64,000 bases of DNA from Volutella citrinella (GCA_034401135.1 JAWZSP010000011.1:548638-612637), one strand, 5' to 3'; numbered from the stretch's first letter, positions 11,850 to 22,946 are shown. Made by a program: numbers and translations. Notes: generated by a model from the letters alone, not told the origin.

Positions 11850-13200
11850 ATAGTATCTTGCCGTCTCCCCTTTAACTCCCTTCATCGGCTCGCACAGCTT
11901 CGCGACGATTATGATTTCATTGTGTTGGTTTCCACACGCAGTTAGAGGACCCCAATAAGAAATAACTGGGTACAACTCTTGGGCGATGACGCTGCTTACA
12001 TGGCTGCTTGGGCATCTCCTCGATCCATGGCGACCCACGACAACTTTGATTTTGCCGCCGAGGTGGCCGGGTGCTTGTCATTGAGCGTCACAAATACGTC
12101 GTGAGCTCGCCGCCAGTACATCTCGGCTTGGGGGACATCTCCCATGGCCCAATACACATTTCCGCCGGAGTAATCCGCGCTATCCGAGGAGTCAGCGTCG
12201 AGGCCATTGAGCAAATGGGACGACAAAGCGACAGTCAAGGCGAAGCGGGGGGGTGCGAATGGCTCACGAAGCTTCAAAGTAATTCTTGGGGCCAAACTAT
12301 TCTGATGAGTAACGCCGAGCCTCATTGGCGTGGACAAGCGCATCCTGAAGCTTGCCGACGATGCGTAGCCCCCTCGCGAGAGCACAGTGCCGGATGTGCA
12401 TTAGTCGATTGCGTTTCCCGTGCGTCTTGTTTTGCGACGCCCTGATTGAGCCTGAGCCTCGAGCAACATGGCGACAGCCTTTTCCGCGGACCCGTCGAAC
12501 CTATTCTGAAGGTGAGCGTTGCCAATATTACCAATCGAGTTGGCAACCTCGAGGCTGGTTTCTGGCAAGAGGCTCTTGCACAGCTCGTACAACGCCTCGA
12601 GTTCAGGTAGACCCTGTCCGCTCTCTACGAGCATTGAGATGTGCACAGCGAGTAAGGTAGCGTACGTTATCGACTTGGTATCCCGGCTAAGAAGCGTAGT
12701 GGTTTCGTAAATGGCCTTTTGCTCTGCCCGCTTTCCAGATTCGAAAAGTACCTGCAGTAAGTTAGCCTTGGATGTTTTCCCGCTCCTCTTAGCAGGGGAA
12801 AATAAAGAAAGAAGGGCCTTGAGGTTATCAACGATGTGAAGGTTACCGGGATGCAGAGTACAGTACAGGGAGGAATGCCTCTATCCCCTCCGTAGCGGTC
12901 GAGGCAAAGTTGAGCCTCTCCTGAGTAGCCACTAGGGCCATGATGTGCCCAGCATAGTCCTGGAAGTTTTTCCATTGGTTGCGGAACGACTTTCCCTTGT
13001 CGCATGGCGGGATCTTGTCCTTGAGGAGAGCGCATGTAATATCTCATTGGGTCTCGGTCGGCATTCGGCTCTCGAACTGGGCTTGGGTCAGGCGATGGAC
13101 GAAAGTCGTCCTTGTTGCTGGGTCCCTTCGAAAGAGTGAAGTACTGAGCAATTCGTCCAGTGCAACCTCGAACCTCTTGGTTGACACTAATAGTCAGTTT
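11850..13200 (-). pseudogene. NB-ARC/TPR-type (NLR-like) gene remnant, C-terminal part
   Basis: On the minus strand, about 13190-13060 encodes a segment like the winged-helix end of fungal NB-ARC proteins (RFEVALDELLSTSLF followed by HRLTQAQFE). It continues through an in-frame TGA into a TPR-precursor-like stretch to about 12880. Around 12646-12400 lies a helix-rich segment (LPELEALYELCKSLLPE, NSIGNIGNAHLQ). Around 12250-11996 is a TPR-like segment (GNVYWAMGDVPQAEMYWRRAHD, LNDKHPATSAAKSKLSWVAMDRGDA) that then hits a stop. Frames change between blocks and no nucleotide-binding region is recognisable upstream. Fungal proteins of this architecture act in self/non-self recognition and regulated cell death. 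This copy is broken by at least one nonsense change and frame disruptions. Confidence 0.6.
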
Positions 13201-14160
13201 CATCGATTGAACTAGCGGAGGCAAAATAAAAGCGGAAGAAGAGAAGGAATTGGGGGCATGGATGCTTACGCCGTCGAAGTGTCATAGGGAAACCCCAGGA
13301 GAGCAATGTCAAGAGGCTACTCTTCCAGTATCAGCCATAGTCATCAAAGTAAAGCAGGAGACATAGAGAGCATGAGACACTGCTTAAGCTGGCATACCTT
13401 GTTATGCGACTCCGCCAAACAATGCTGCCATTCCAAGTGGGCAAATGTAAGGGCTGCGAGAAGGGAAGGTCTTTGTCCAGATCTATCAGGTGCACATCAA
13501 ATTAGAAGACAGCATGAGCCTTGGGAGCGCAAAAATACAAACCTTCAATAGGGTACTGATAGTCTGGTCCGACGTTCAAGGCGGCGGCAGTCTTGGCTGC
13601 GCAAGCGCCAAACACAAAAGTCTCCGCCGAACGCATTCCGATAATTGATGCAGGGGCTGGGGTCGTGGAGAAAAGGCAAGGCACTCCTTGAGGCGAATTT
13701 AGACATCGGGGAAGTTTAACTTAAGTAAGAATCGGGTTGATGAAGTGAGGGGGGCAGTTGGGTTGTGGCCCCTCCGAACCCCCTGGCAGCAATGGCAAGA
13801 GACTCCGAGGGTGGCTGGCTCTCCACTTTCGTCGTCGACACCACCAAGTCATTTTTGCAGGAAACTCCGATATCTGTCGGCGGATGTCAACGCCATGTTT
13901 ATGCGAGGCATGATCAATGATGGCAATGTCCGTTATCCTGGTGGCAGTGATAACTAGATGAACGATGGATGGATGGGTAGGCATGGAGCGAGCCATGACC
14001 ACCGCACTTCGTGAGGGATATAAAAAAGCGCTTCTCGCCTAGGTGGAGCGTGAGCATCATTGAACACTACTTGGATCTCTGCACGACCGTATTTATCCAG
14101 GCCGTTCAAGGTTTCCCTGATACCATATCCTTACTCTCTCTTTGCCGCTGTCTCGCAGAC
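13201..14160. other. Intergenic / 5' leader of the permease
   Basis: Minus-strand frames near 13500-13684 are open for about 60 codons but match nothing I know. They may be further debris of the adjacent NB-ARC relic. The permease reading frame is open upstream to 14011. That extension is hydrophilic and unlike the family, so I treat it as leader. Confidence 0.4.
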
Positions 14161-15831
14161 ATGTCACCACCAATGCAGGTGATGGATCAAAATAATGACA
14201 CTCTGAGCGATAGCAAGGGTAGCTCAGGGGCAAACCATGGCCCCGACTCCATCGAGTCCTTACAAGCACAAGAGACGACCATCAAGCGCGGACTATCTTC
14301 CCGCCTTGCCCAGTTCATCGCACTGGGAGGTACAATCGGCACCGGCCTCTTTGTCGGCTCTGGCACTACTCTGGCTCGAGGCGGCCCAGCCTTCCTCGTC
14401 GGGAGCTACGTCATCATGTCCATTCTCATTTACCTGGTCCTGACGGCTGTCATCGAGATGTCAACATACCTACCGCTCCCAGGAGGCACCATGAACTACT
14501 ACGGCAGTCGCTACATGTCCAGGAGCTTGGGCTTCATGATGGGATGGCTTTACTTTTACTCATTTGCCATCTTTGTGCCCTTTGAGCTCACGGCAGCTGC
14601 ACTGGTCATAGAATACTGGAACCCAAATGTCAACAACGCCGTATGGATCACAATAATGCTTGTTCTGATCGTTGGCTTGAACTTCTTGCCGGTCAAGTTT
14701 TACGGGGAGATCGAGTTCTGGTTCGCAGGACTCAAAGTCGTGGCTATTGTGGGCCTGCTCATTCTCTCATTCGTCTTGTTCCTGGGCGGTGGTCCGACTC
14801 ACGATCGCTTGCTGTTCCGCTACTGGAATGATCCTGGGGCTACAAAGGAGATGATTACCGTGGGTGATGTCGGGAGGCTCATCGCCGCTCTTTCGACCTT
14901 TCTCAGCAGTGTCATGTCCTTTACCTTCTCGACTGAAATGGTCGTCGTGACGGCTGGAGAGGTTCGATCTCCGCGGTACAACCTGCCCAAGATTGCTCGC
15001 ACCTTTTTTTGGCGCCTGATTGTCTTCTATATTGGCGGAACCATTGCCATTTCGGTCATCTGCCCATCTGACGCTCCCGCCCTCACCAACGGAGGCTACG
15101 GAGCGGCTGCATCTCCTTGGGTTGTCGGCATCAAGAATGCCCAGATCAAGGGTCTCGACAGCGTCGTCAATGCCGTCATAATCACCTCGGCTCTATCCGC
15201 TGGAAACTCCTTTCTGTATCTGGCTAGCCGATCCCTCTATTCCATGGCTCGGGAAGGCAGCGCGCCTCAGATCTTCAAGCGTTGTACAGCGAAGGGCGTG
15301 CCCATTTATGCCGTCCTCGCAAGTTCGCTATTCTCTCTGCTGGCTTATATGAATGTCAATTCGTCCGCTGCAAATGTCTTCAACTGGCTGTTGAATCTCG
15401 TCAATTCCAGTGGCATGATGTCGTGGGTCTGCTGCGGCATCATCTACATCTGCTTCCGCAAAGCTTGCGAAGCTCAACAACTGCCAAAGTCTGCCCTAAC
15501 TTCGCGATCGTTCCTCCAACCCGTCGGTTCTTACGTCGTGGTTTTCTGTTTCGGACTTCTGTGTCTCCTTAATGGGTTTACCGTCTTTTTCCCTTCGCGA
15601 TGGTCGGTTGCCGATTTTCTTTCAGCTTACATTGGTCTTCCCCTATTTCTCATCGTTTACCTTGTCCATCGCATCATGCACCAATCTGACTTATGGGCGA
15701 TTGCACCTACTCAAGTTGACTTGCACACTGGCTTAGCAGAATTGGAAGCCGAGGAAGCGCTTGAGGCTCCTCGAGGGGCGACCATGGATCGGATCAAGCA
15801 TTTTACTGGCCTAGTTCTGCGTCGGAAGTAG
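14161..15831 (+). CDS. Amino-acid permease, yeast AAT type (APC superfamily)
   Basis: A single uninterrupted frame of 556 residues from the ATG at 14161 carries the hallmarks of fungal amino-acid permeases. A cytosolic N-tail ends in RGLSSRLAQFIALGGTIGTG, the consensus first-helix motif. TM1 has GLFVGSG, followed by a Glu in the TM3 region (AVIEMSTYLPLPG) and about twelve hydrophobic helices. The length matches the 500-600 residues usual for Gap1-like carriers. The product should be a plasma-membrane H+-coupled amino-acid importer; specificity cannot be predicted. An internal start at 14185 is also possible. Lys residues in both tails could serve ubiquitin-driven turnover, as known for the family. 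Neighbours are an amidase and a damaged Zn2Cys6 regulator. Confidence 0.88.
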   Translation: MSPPMQVMDQNNDTLSDSKGSSGANHGPDSIESLQAQETTIKRGLSSRLAQFIALGGTIGTGLFVGSGTTLARGGPAFLVGSYVIMSILIYLVLTAVIEMSTYLPLPGGTMNYYGSRYMSRSLGFMMGWLYFYSFAIFVPFELTAAALVIEYWNPNVNNAVWITIMLVLIVGLNFLPVKFYGEIEFWFAGLKVVAIVGLLILSFVLFLGGGPTHDRLLFRYWNDPGATKEMITVGDVGRLIAALSTFLSSVMSFTFSTEMVVVTAGEVRSPRYNLPKIARTFFWRLIVFYIGGTIAISVICPSDAPALTNGGYGAAASPWVVGIKNAQIKGLDSVVNAVIITSALSAGNSFLYLASRSLYSMAREGSAPQIFKRCTAKGVPIYAVLASSLFSLLAYMNVNSSAANVFNWLLNLVNSSGMMSWVCCGIIYICFRKACEAQQLPKSALTSRSFLQPVGSYVVVFCFGLLCLLNGFTVFFPSRWSVADFLSAYIGLPLFLIVYLVHRIMHQSDLWAIAPTQVDLHTGLAELEAEEALEAPRGATMDRIKHFTGLVLRRK

Positions 15832-16537
15832 TACGTTTTTATTACAGGATTTGAAGTTATGCGTAGGATGCAACGCATGTTCGTATCGCTCTATGCATGT
15901 TTTCATAGGGTTCATAGTTCATGCATGTTTAGTATCATCACTATGTTATTTCTTCACTACTTCACACAGAAGGCCACCTACGCTTGACAGGACCCAAAAC
16001 CCAGTTGCCAAAGTTACTTTCACCTAATCGGCTCTCTCAGCCAGCTTTGAGATTTGAGTTTCTCGCATTTCTCACACAAGAAGATTATTTGAATACATTT
16101 ATTGAACGTGTAACCCCAATAGGCAGAGCATGTTTTGCCTAGGCTTTCTTCGCTGCGAACAGTCGAGCTAGATTAAGAAGAGATATCGTAACTAAAACTC
16201 TCGAATTTAAGCTGAGAGCCACTAATACTATTTTGGAATCCGTGTGGGGCCGGCTCGGAGTCTCCTTCCCATTGCTTATCTCTAGTGTATCTACGGCGGG
16301 CGCTCTTATCGGTGCCTGATGATGGAGAGTCATCTAAAGACTCGCATGACAGCCCACCTGCGGCCGGCAACGACCGGAATATGTGCGTACCGACGGGTGC
16401 CGAGAAGTTCCGACTTCTGTGAATTACGCCTCCGACCAGAGGCCCAATGCCTTGGCTCTTGCTTACCGGTCAAAAGGTCCTTGGACAAAATGCGCCCCCG
16501 GTTCGGACTGCACCGCAGATCAAATACCGTTAATCTA
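15832..16537. other. Intergenic between convergent genes
   Basis: Lies between the 3' ends of the permease and the minus-strand regulator. AT-rich just after the permease stop (15835-15955), as expected for a terminator and 3'UTR. No further gene recognised. Confidence 0.5.
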
Positions 16538-17865
16538 TTATATGACGAACAGTGAGATTCCTAATCCTTTAATTAGATCCATCCAATCTGAACCCTCGGC
16601 CCCCGCCTGGGCCAATTCGTCTCTGGCTCTCCAGATCTGGCGGACGACATCCCATTGTCCTTGGATATTAGCCACTCCGTAACCGTGAACCCGCTGCCAC
16701 CACCGCTCCCATGCCTCGCGATGATCCGCATCGCAGGAAGCTATAAACGCGGGCCAGGTGATGGACATCATCTGACTGGCCCCCAAAGACGTGATTAACT
16801 TGATGTCTTCCACAGCATGCATATGTTCGGCTATATCCGTGACGAGCTGGTCGTGGTTCTCACTGCGACACTTCTGCATCCGACGGCTGTAGTAAATAAC
16901 AGCAGCCAGATACCAAGCATTGATGTGATGTTGAAATATAGACACAGAAGAGTCGCTGCTGTTCTGGCTGGCAGCTTCCACGATACCATCGCCCTTGAAA
17001 GTCCACGAGTACAAGTGATCACCCAGGGATTCGCAGGCTTCGAGAAGACTTTCAGGAATAGGCTCCTCAGTAAGCTCATACCACGCTAGATACTCTGCCA
17101 AGAGACAAGTCTCCTCGATGAAAGATGCAACTGTCGATGTGATACCGTACATGTATCCAAAGCAAGATTCCTGGCCGGTTCGAGATGTGATACGCAAATC
17201 GTCTCTGCCAATCGCAGACCATGGCGCGTTTGATGTTGTAAAAGATACCGTGCGCGTTAAGAGGAAGAGAAAATCACTGATTTCATTCAACTGCCGGGTG
17301 GAACTACTAATCATTTTCCATTGGCGACGGCGTTGTCGTAGTTGTCTTGTGGCCTGGAGGTGCTCCACAAAGTCATCTTCGATGCCCTCTGAAATAAACT
17401 ATGCATGAAATTCCTGTCAGTTACGTAGATGGGCGTATGTCCACAACAAATACCTACATTATTGACCGACACCAGAGACAGCAAAGCCACCATCAAAAGT
17501 TTATATTCTGCCACTGGCATATCCGAGCTCATGACGGACCGGAGCAACGTCAAAGCCTGTTGGCGATGTCTTGTGCCAATTTGGTAGTATTGGTTCTGCA
17601 ACGGAACGCAGTGCCAGAGGTGAAATGCAGAGGATGCCACCAAATAATGTCGTATCCCTCGCACGAGACCTCGGCTCTGTCACAGTTGCCGCAACTTGAG
17701 CGTCGCTCGTCGCATTTCTCCTTACGCCTTTTACATGTCCAGCATCTGAAAAATCGAAACAAAGACACAGTTAGTCTGCAAACCCAGACGTAACCCTTAG
17801 ATGGATCCTAGGGAAAACACGTACCCCGTGAAGGTCATTGACCTGGGCCCGGACGTTGGGGGCAT
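16538..17865 (-). pseudogene. Zn2Cys6 transcription factor with an internal out-of-frame deletion
   Basis: Exon 1 (17865-17825) encodes MPPTSGPRSMTFTG and is spliced (gtacgt...tttcag) to exon 2 at 17745. Exon 2 completes a Zn2Cys6 binuclear cluster: C-x2-C-x6-C-x6-C-x2-C-x6-C with a KRRKEK basic loop. About ten residues later this frame runs to a stop near 17550. The regulatory domain is instead read in another frame starting at the same place (HYLVASSAFHLWH, about 17655 onward). It continues across an intron at about 17443-17384 into a frame of about 276 residues ending at 16538. In intact relatives well over a hundred residues normally separate finger and this helix. I infer that the linker was deleted and the ends joined out of frame. 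A truncated finger-only peptide remains possible. An unrecognised intron is the alternative, but there is almost no room for one. Confidence 0.65.
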
Positions 17866-18089
17866 GGTCGGCAGCCGCGTGTGAGCCAGACAGACACCTG
17901 TCCTAGCGCTAGGGGCCAACCACCTTCGCGATTGTATTCTAATACAATCAACTCACCACGTCTATCAATGGCGGCGAACTTTCCCCAGATACTGATCGGG
18001 GGAAGTTTGACGAGGGGGGTTTTGGGACCAGTGGCGATTAATAGCTTAGTCAGCTTAGAGGGGGGCGTACAGTCGAGAACAAGGACGTA
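17866..18089. other. Short intergenic stretch
   Basis: Upstream region of the minus-strand regulator and left border of the GH106-like relic. Nothing further seen. Confidence 0.4.
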
Positions 18090-19005
18090 GGGTACGCCTT
18101 TATTTTCTCCGACTCAGTCAGGTCTACTGGAAGTATCACTGTGCAAAGAAATGAGGCGCCATATTTGTTTGACACATGGAGTGGGAAGTCCGACTCATCT
18201 TGATCTACAGCCGAACGCGGACCCTAGGACCATCCCTGTCAACCTGGCTCCAAATCAAGCTGTCATCATAGGCTTCAGCCAGAAGCTGAAGAAGGACAAC
18301 AAGACACCTAAGACGTATGTGACCAAGGCGCCACCTCATGTTCTGAATGCTGCGGTGGCTGAAAATGGTGGCATATCTCCCCACGTGGCTAAGTCAGATG
18401 AGGCATCCACTGTTGTGCTATCAACTGAGAAGCAGATCTCTCTTGGTGCCAAGCGTGTACCAAGTGCATTCGAGATGTCCAGTTGGAACTTGACAGTGAA
18501 GCACTGGGGGGCTCCGGACAACATCTCCTCCAGCCTGACTACCCGCAAGCACAACACAACGCACTTGCTCGATAAGCCGACGTCCTGGAGGGATATCCCA
18601 GGCCTTACCAATACTTCTGGTGTTGGTTAGTACTCTACCAGCTTTGAGTGGCCTCCAAAGGGCTTTCAGGATGACTTGGCCGCGCTGGGTGCTTATGTTG
18701 AGTTTTCAAAGGTCGTCGACACCGTCAGGGTCACCGTCAACGACCAGCGGGTGCCCCCGTTGGACATCACGAATGCTGGTAGGGACATTACCCCGTACTT
18801 GCAAGTCGGCGTCAACACGGGCGATATGACTGTCCCTACCACACTGTGGAACTACTTACAGTCAATCATTGGCGAGCTGCTTACTGCGGGTGCTCCGCCC
18901 ATCCCGGTGCTAATGCAGGCTTCGGGCGCTCCGCTTCCAGGGTTCACAGAGTCTGGTCTAGTTGGGACAGTGAATATTATTCCGTTCCGGGCTATTACTG
19001 TTTAG
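18090..19005 (+). pseudogene. C-terminal relic of a GH106-type alpha-L-rhamnosidase-like secreted glycosidase
   Basis: From about 18095 one frame reads like the beta-rich C-terminus of fungal GH106 proteins (GSITVQRNEAPYLFDTWSGK). It hits a TGA near 18198 and the homology moves to the frame beginning around 18205 (TIPVNLAPNQAVIIGFSQ). An in-frame TAG at 18628-18630 interrupts it, but the same frame continues with YSTSFEWPP, VRVTVNDQRVPPLDI and PTTLWNYLQSI. It ends in a normal-looking C-terminus (GLVGTVNIIPF) at 19005. The last part matches the sugar-binding jelly-roll of these enzymes. The catalytic N-terminal two-thirds are absent to the left. With a frameshift, a nonsense codon and N-terminal loss it cannot make an enzyme. 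Confidence 0.6.
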
Positions 19006-20105
19006 CAAGATACTTGCAGATAAATTCGACTCCTATAGTAATGGCAATAAATGTGCATGAGCCCTGTGCCATTGGGCAAGGCGTCGCGTGGGACAGTGAC
19101 GGCTGGTGATGTCGAACAACCGATGCCATCGAGCCGCGCGTCGAGAGCGATACCCGGATCTCTGGCTTGAATACACCATCGCCGGCTGTCGTAGGCCTAA
19201 GCTGCGTCCGCTTTTTGATCATGTTCAACACCTGCTCAATGTCCTCTGCAGATGATGACCATCTACCATATTTAGCCTTTAGGAGGCTGCGACAGACCAT
19301 GCTGTGTTAGGGTCGGAGTATATTTGATTGTAGTTGGAAATAATGACGTATTCTGCTTCGTGCATCCATCTACTGAGTAGCCTCTCCCCACTAGTTGATT
19401 TGTCGCCGTCGGTCGGATCTGGAGGCCGCCTGGCAGGGGCCCATCCTGTGGCGCCTGCGGCAATAATAATACCCGAACCCATTTGGTCGGCCACAGACAG
19501 CTATAAATACTATAAATAGACACCGTGAAGCGGGCCAGTGGCGGCCCACAACTCCCATTACCGAGGGAGAAATCAGATGCAGACTGCGGTGAGGCGGAGC
19601 ATCTATGCATGCTCGATGAAAATAGCCATCCGTTGCACTATCCGTTATGCATACACATGCAGCACATAGAGGACTAGACTATGGTACGCCACGGCTCGAT
19701 CTGATTTCTTTCTTTCGGTAACTGTGTGTGAAGCAAACAGCCACCGAGTGCATTCCTCAGTCGTGTACGTAGGAAGAGCTTAAAAAAAATAACATTACTA
19801 GCCTCCAAAGTTCAGCTGCAAAATACGGCTTACTGTGGCGCTCATCAGCTGGCCACAATCTCCCATTGTAAGCGGAAGCGCCCGGCCAGTGGCGCACAGC
19901 CCCAGGAAATCTAGAACCTGCACCGCCCACTTGGGCGTGCCACGTCGCCAATGATGCTCCATCCGCGGGTGTTTGGCGGGAAAAAGCGGCCCTGCCTGCT
20001 ACTGGCTGCGCTGAACAAAACACAAGCGATGCCAGTCTGCAATCCCATGTTTTTGTCTGCTTCTTGTTGCCCCTGTCACTGTCGAGACAGCTTCCAACCC
20101 CAGCC
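19006..20105. other. Intergenic, no gene recognised
   Basis: No motif-bearing frame. The last ~70 bases before 20106 are C/T-rich and likely contain the promoter and leader of the DUF3433 gene. Confidence 0.5.
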
Positions 20106-22946
20106 ATGCAGAACCAGCAGGATCCGAGCTATGCGATACACGATGCGATACACGACAGCTACCAGCATCCGCCGCCGCCGTTTGAGGAAAACTACCGCGA
20201 GAGCCAGTATGACCACATCAGCTACGTCAAGCACGAGCCCCAGCCGAGCGCGCAGCCTGTCGACAACACCTTGTGGCAAGATGGAGGAGCCAGGAAGAAA
20301 CGGCCCAACTACAAGCCAACCCCGCTGACATGGCCGTTTATGACACTGATGATCCTCGTCCTCCTGGGCCTGGCGGGGTGTGTTCTGTGGGCCACGCAGC
20401 ACCTCAAGAATTCCGACAGCACGGCAACGCTGGAGAAGCGTGTTATTACTGAAGAAATCGTCCAGCTGGTCCCGAGGCAGACAGACGCAAATGCCCAGCC
20501 CTCGGCAGGCGGTGGCAACCGTCCTGCGGCTGGAGACAACCAAGGGCCAAGCCCAAACCCGCCTGTCGTGGTCCAGCCGAGTGCGCCAGCAGTCGAGCCC
20601 AGTCCTGCCGACCCAAGCCCTCCTCCCGTGAACCAGCCGAGTGTGCCAGCAGTCGAGCCCAGTCCGGCCGGCCCAAGTCCCGATGCCCCCGGGCAGAGCG
20701 CACCCAACCCGAACCCCGCAAACCCGAACCCTGCCAACTCTAGCCCGGCGAATTCGAACCCGAACCCTGCCAAGTCAGATCCCGCGAACCCAGGCGCGAC
20801 TGCCAGTGATGCTGGGTCGGGCCCAAAACAGAGCGCGAGCGCGGGACAGAATCCTCCCAAAGAGGCGTCGTCCACGGCAAAGGGAGATGACAAGTCCAAG
20901 GAGACGTCAAAGGACAGCCCGACCAGTTCGATCAAACTAAAGGCCGGCGAGCGTCTGACCACAGGCGTCATCGAGTCTCCCATCTACTCGACCATCACTG
21001 TGCCAGCCACCATCACTACCAAGGTGGAAAAGATCAGAACCACTGGATATGGAGTGTATACCATCTACATTGTCCACAACGAAGAGGCGCGAAGAAAGCG
21101 AGCAGAAGCCCCGGAGCCCACCCAGCCGCCAGCACCCCCCAGGCCTGGGAAGCAGTGGATCGAAACCAAGATCACGACTGGATCGTACACGGAGCTGGAT
21201 GTCCTCGTCACATCGTCCGTGCCGGCGTCCGTCTACGTTTCTACCGGATTCACCAAGCTGTACAAGGAATACACCGTTGGCCCGGATGGCAAGCCGGTGC
21301 AGCCACCCGTCACGAGGCTGACCACCAAGGTGCTCCCTGGAGGAATCACAACCACCGAGACCGAGGTCACCCAGGCCACGGGTCGCATCGTCATCCAGGC
21401 TACAACCTACGAACTCACCAGCGCCGACTACGTTATTGGCAAATTCCTGCCGGCTCTCGTTGCAGTCGCGATCGGCATTCCTATCCGTGCCATTGACGAA
21501 TGTGTCCGGCAATTCTACCCTTTTACTGCCCTCTCGAGGCCTCATGGTGCAACTGGTCAGGACTCGCTGACTGTAGACTTTGATGGATGGAATGCAGTCT
21601 ACCTCCCTCTGCGGCTGCTTGGTCGGGGCATGCCACTTCCTTTCTTAAGCTTGATAACCGTCCTTGGATCAAACCTTTTGGTTCCTGTTGCAGTTGAAGC
21701 CATTGGCCTGAAGCTACATGGTAAATGTCGCCAGAATGCCATCGACGGCTGTGCCATCCAGTTAGGCATCTCCCCGATTGCGGCGTATGCGCTTGCGGGC
21801 ATGATGATTGCCCTGGCCATCTTCCTTATCATCGCTCTCATCTTCATCTACAAGCACCCAACTGGCGTGGCGTTCAACCCTTGGTGCTCTGCTGGTGCGG
21901 CTGCCTTCATCCGCAACCCTGCGCTGCAGAGCCTCATGGCCTCGAATGACGAAAAGGGGCTGCGACGGGCTGTCAACGACAGACATTTTGCCATGGGCTG
22001 GTTCTGCAACGACCAGGGCCGCCAGGAGTACGGCATCGTGCTTGCTGACCAGGAGAGCCAGGGTCTCCAAGGCCATCAGCCACCCATGTACAATCCCCAT
22101 GCACCTCAGACGCCACCAAAACATCAGCGGCCTCTTCGTCGACATGCACCGGATACCTTTGTGGCCCTGTCCTTGTGGTGGCGAGTGATTTTCTTCCTTT
22201 ACGTTGTGGCCATCTTGGCCCTTGTCATCTACTACCAGTTGTCTGATGCTGGGATCAACGTGCCCCAGGGCCTGAAAACCTTGCTACAAAGCCAGAAGTT
22301 TGGTGTAAGGTTTGTCTTCTCGGGACTCGGAGTTATTATTATTGTATGCTGGGAGTGTCTATTTGCCAGTAAGTCCCCTCCATTGCCCATCACCTTGAAC
22401 TATACTGATGCAAGCTTGATAATAGGTATCGCTGCTGTTACCCCCTTTCGACGCATGGCCAACCGACCCCAGTCCCCTACTCGGTCTGTCCTTTTGACAG
22501 TACCAAGCAACCCCATCTCTGGCTTAGGACAGGCTATTTATTGCCGCGACTGGCTCTTATGTCTCACAGCCTTTATTACTATCATCACACACTTCCTCCC
22601 TATTATTTTGGTTAATGTGCCATATAACCTTACCCAGACCAGTCAGGTCCACTTTATCTGTGCCCGACTCAGTGCTGGAATGTTATTCCTGATTGCTCTT
22701 GTCACTTTTGCTAGCTTGTTTATCCGCTGGCCTGTACTTCCTACAGATCCTAGGACTGTTGCAGGAGCTCTGTGGTACGTGGCGGACTCTTCTAGCTGGG
22801 GCGAGTCGATGGAGGGCGCGAACGAGACCAAAGCGAGTGATTGGAAGGAAAATGTCAGGAGACTCAACGGAAAGTGGTCATACGAGGCTGTATCGAGCTT
22901 TGGCCAGCCGCGACTAGCTGTCACATTGCATAGAGGACATTGCTAG
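20106..22946 (+). CDS. DUF3433-family multi-pass membrane protein
   Basis: Removing a 57-nt intron at 22369-22425 (gtaagt...aatag) gives 927 residues. The N-terminus of about 75 residues is polar and is followed by a transmembrane helix (FMTLMILVLLGLAGCVLW). Next come a long Pro/Ala/Asn/Ser low-complexity region with PNPAN and VEPSPA repeats, a beta-rich Thr/Val segment, and the core. The core starts at about FLPALVAVAIGIPIRAIDECVRQFYPFTALS and resembles DUF3433, with several helices and YPF-type motifs. Further helices lie in the C-terminal third. Because the intron length is a multiple of three, the unspliced frame also stays open. I start at 20106 rather than 20064 because the 20106 ATG directly precedes the acidic/polar N-tail. 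Function of the family is unknown; the low-complexity part probably faces the wall. Confidence 0.75.
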   Translation: MQNQQDPSYAIHDAIHDSYQHPPPPFEENYRESQYDHISYVKHEPQPSAQPVDNTLWQDGGARKKRPNYKPTPLTWPFMTLMILVLLGLAGCVLWATQHLKNSDSTATLEKRVITEEIVQLVPRQTDANAQPSAGGGNRPAAGDNQGPSPNPPVVVQPSAPAVEPSPADPSPPPVNQPSVPAVEPSPAGPSPDAPGQSAPNPNPANPNPANSSPANSNPNPAKSDPANPGATASDAGSGPKQSASAGQNPPKEASSTAKGDDKSKETSKDSPTSSIKLKAGERLTTGVIESPIYSTITVPATITTKVEKIRTTGYGVYTIYIVHNEEARRKRAEAPEPTQPPAPPRPGKQWIETKITTGSYTELDVLVTSSVPASVYVSTGFTKLYKEYTVGPDGKPVQPPVTRLTTKVLPGGITTTETEVTQATGRIVIQATTYELTSADYVIGKFLPALVAVAIGIPIRAIDECVRQFYPFTALSRPHGATGQDSLTVDFDGWNAVYLPLRLLGRGMPLPFLSLITVLGSNLLVPVAVEAIGLKLHGKCRQNAIDGCAIQLGISPIAAYALAGMMIALAIFLIIALIFIYKHPTGVAFNPWCSAGAAAFIRNPALQSLMASNDEKGLRRAVNDRHFAMGWFCNDQGRQEYGIVLADQESQGLQGHQPPMYNPHAPQTPPKHQRPLRRHAPDTFVALSLWWRVIFFLYVVAILALVIYYQLSDAGINVPQGLKTLLQSQKFGVRFVFSGLGVIIIVCWECLFASKSPPLPITLNYTDASLIIGIAAVTPFRRMANRPQSPTRSVLLTVPSNPISGLGQAIYCRDWLLCLTAFITIITHFLPIILVNVPYNLTQTSQVHFICARLSAGMLFLIALVTFASLFIRWPVLPTDPRTVAGALWYVADSSSWGESMEGANETKASDWKENVRRLNGKWSYEAVSSFGQPRLAVTLHRGHC

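Noticed and set aside
12667..13224. 185-codon minus-strand frame
   Set aside because: Different frame from the NB-ARC/TPR-like segments, and its translation shows no family pattern; a shadow of the relic.
20309..20983. 224-codon minus-strand frame opposite the DUF3433 gene
   Set aside because: Gly/Ala/Leu-rich mirror image of the Pro/Ala/Asn repeats on the coding strand.
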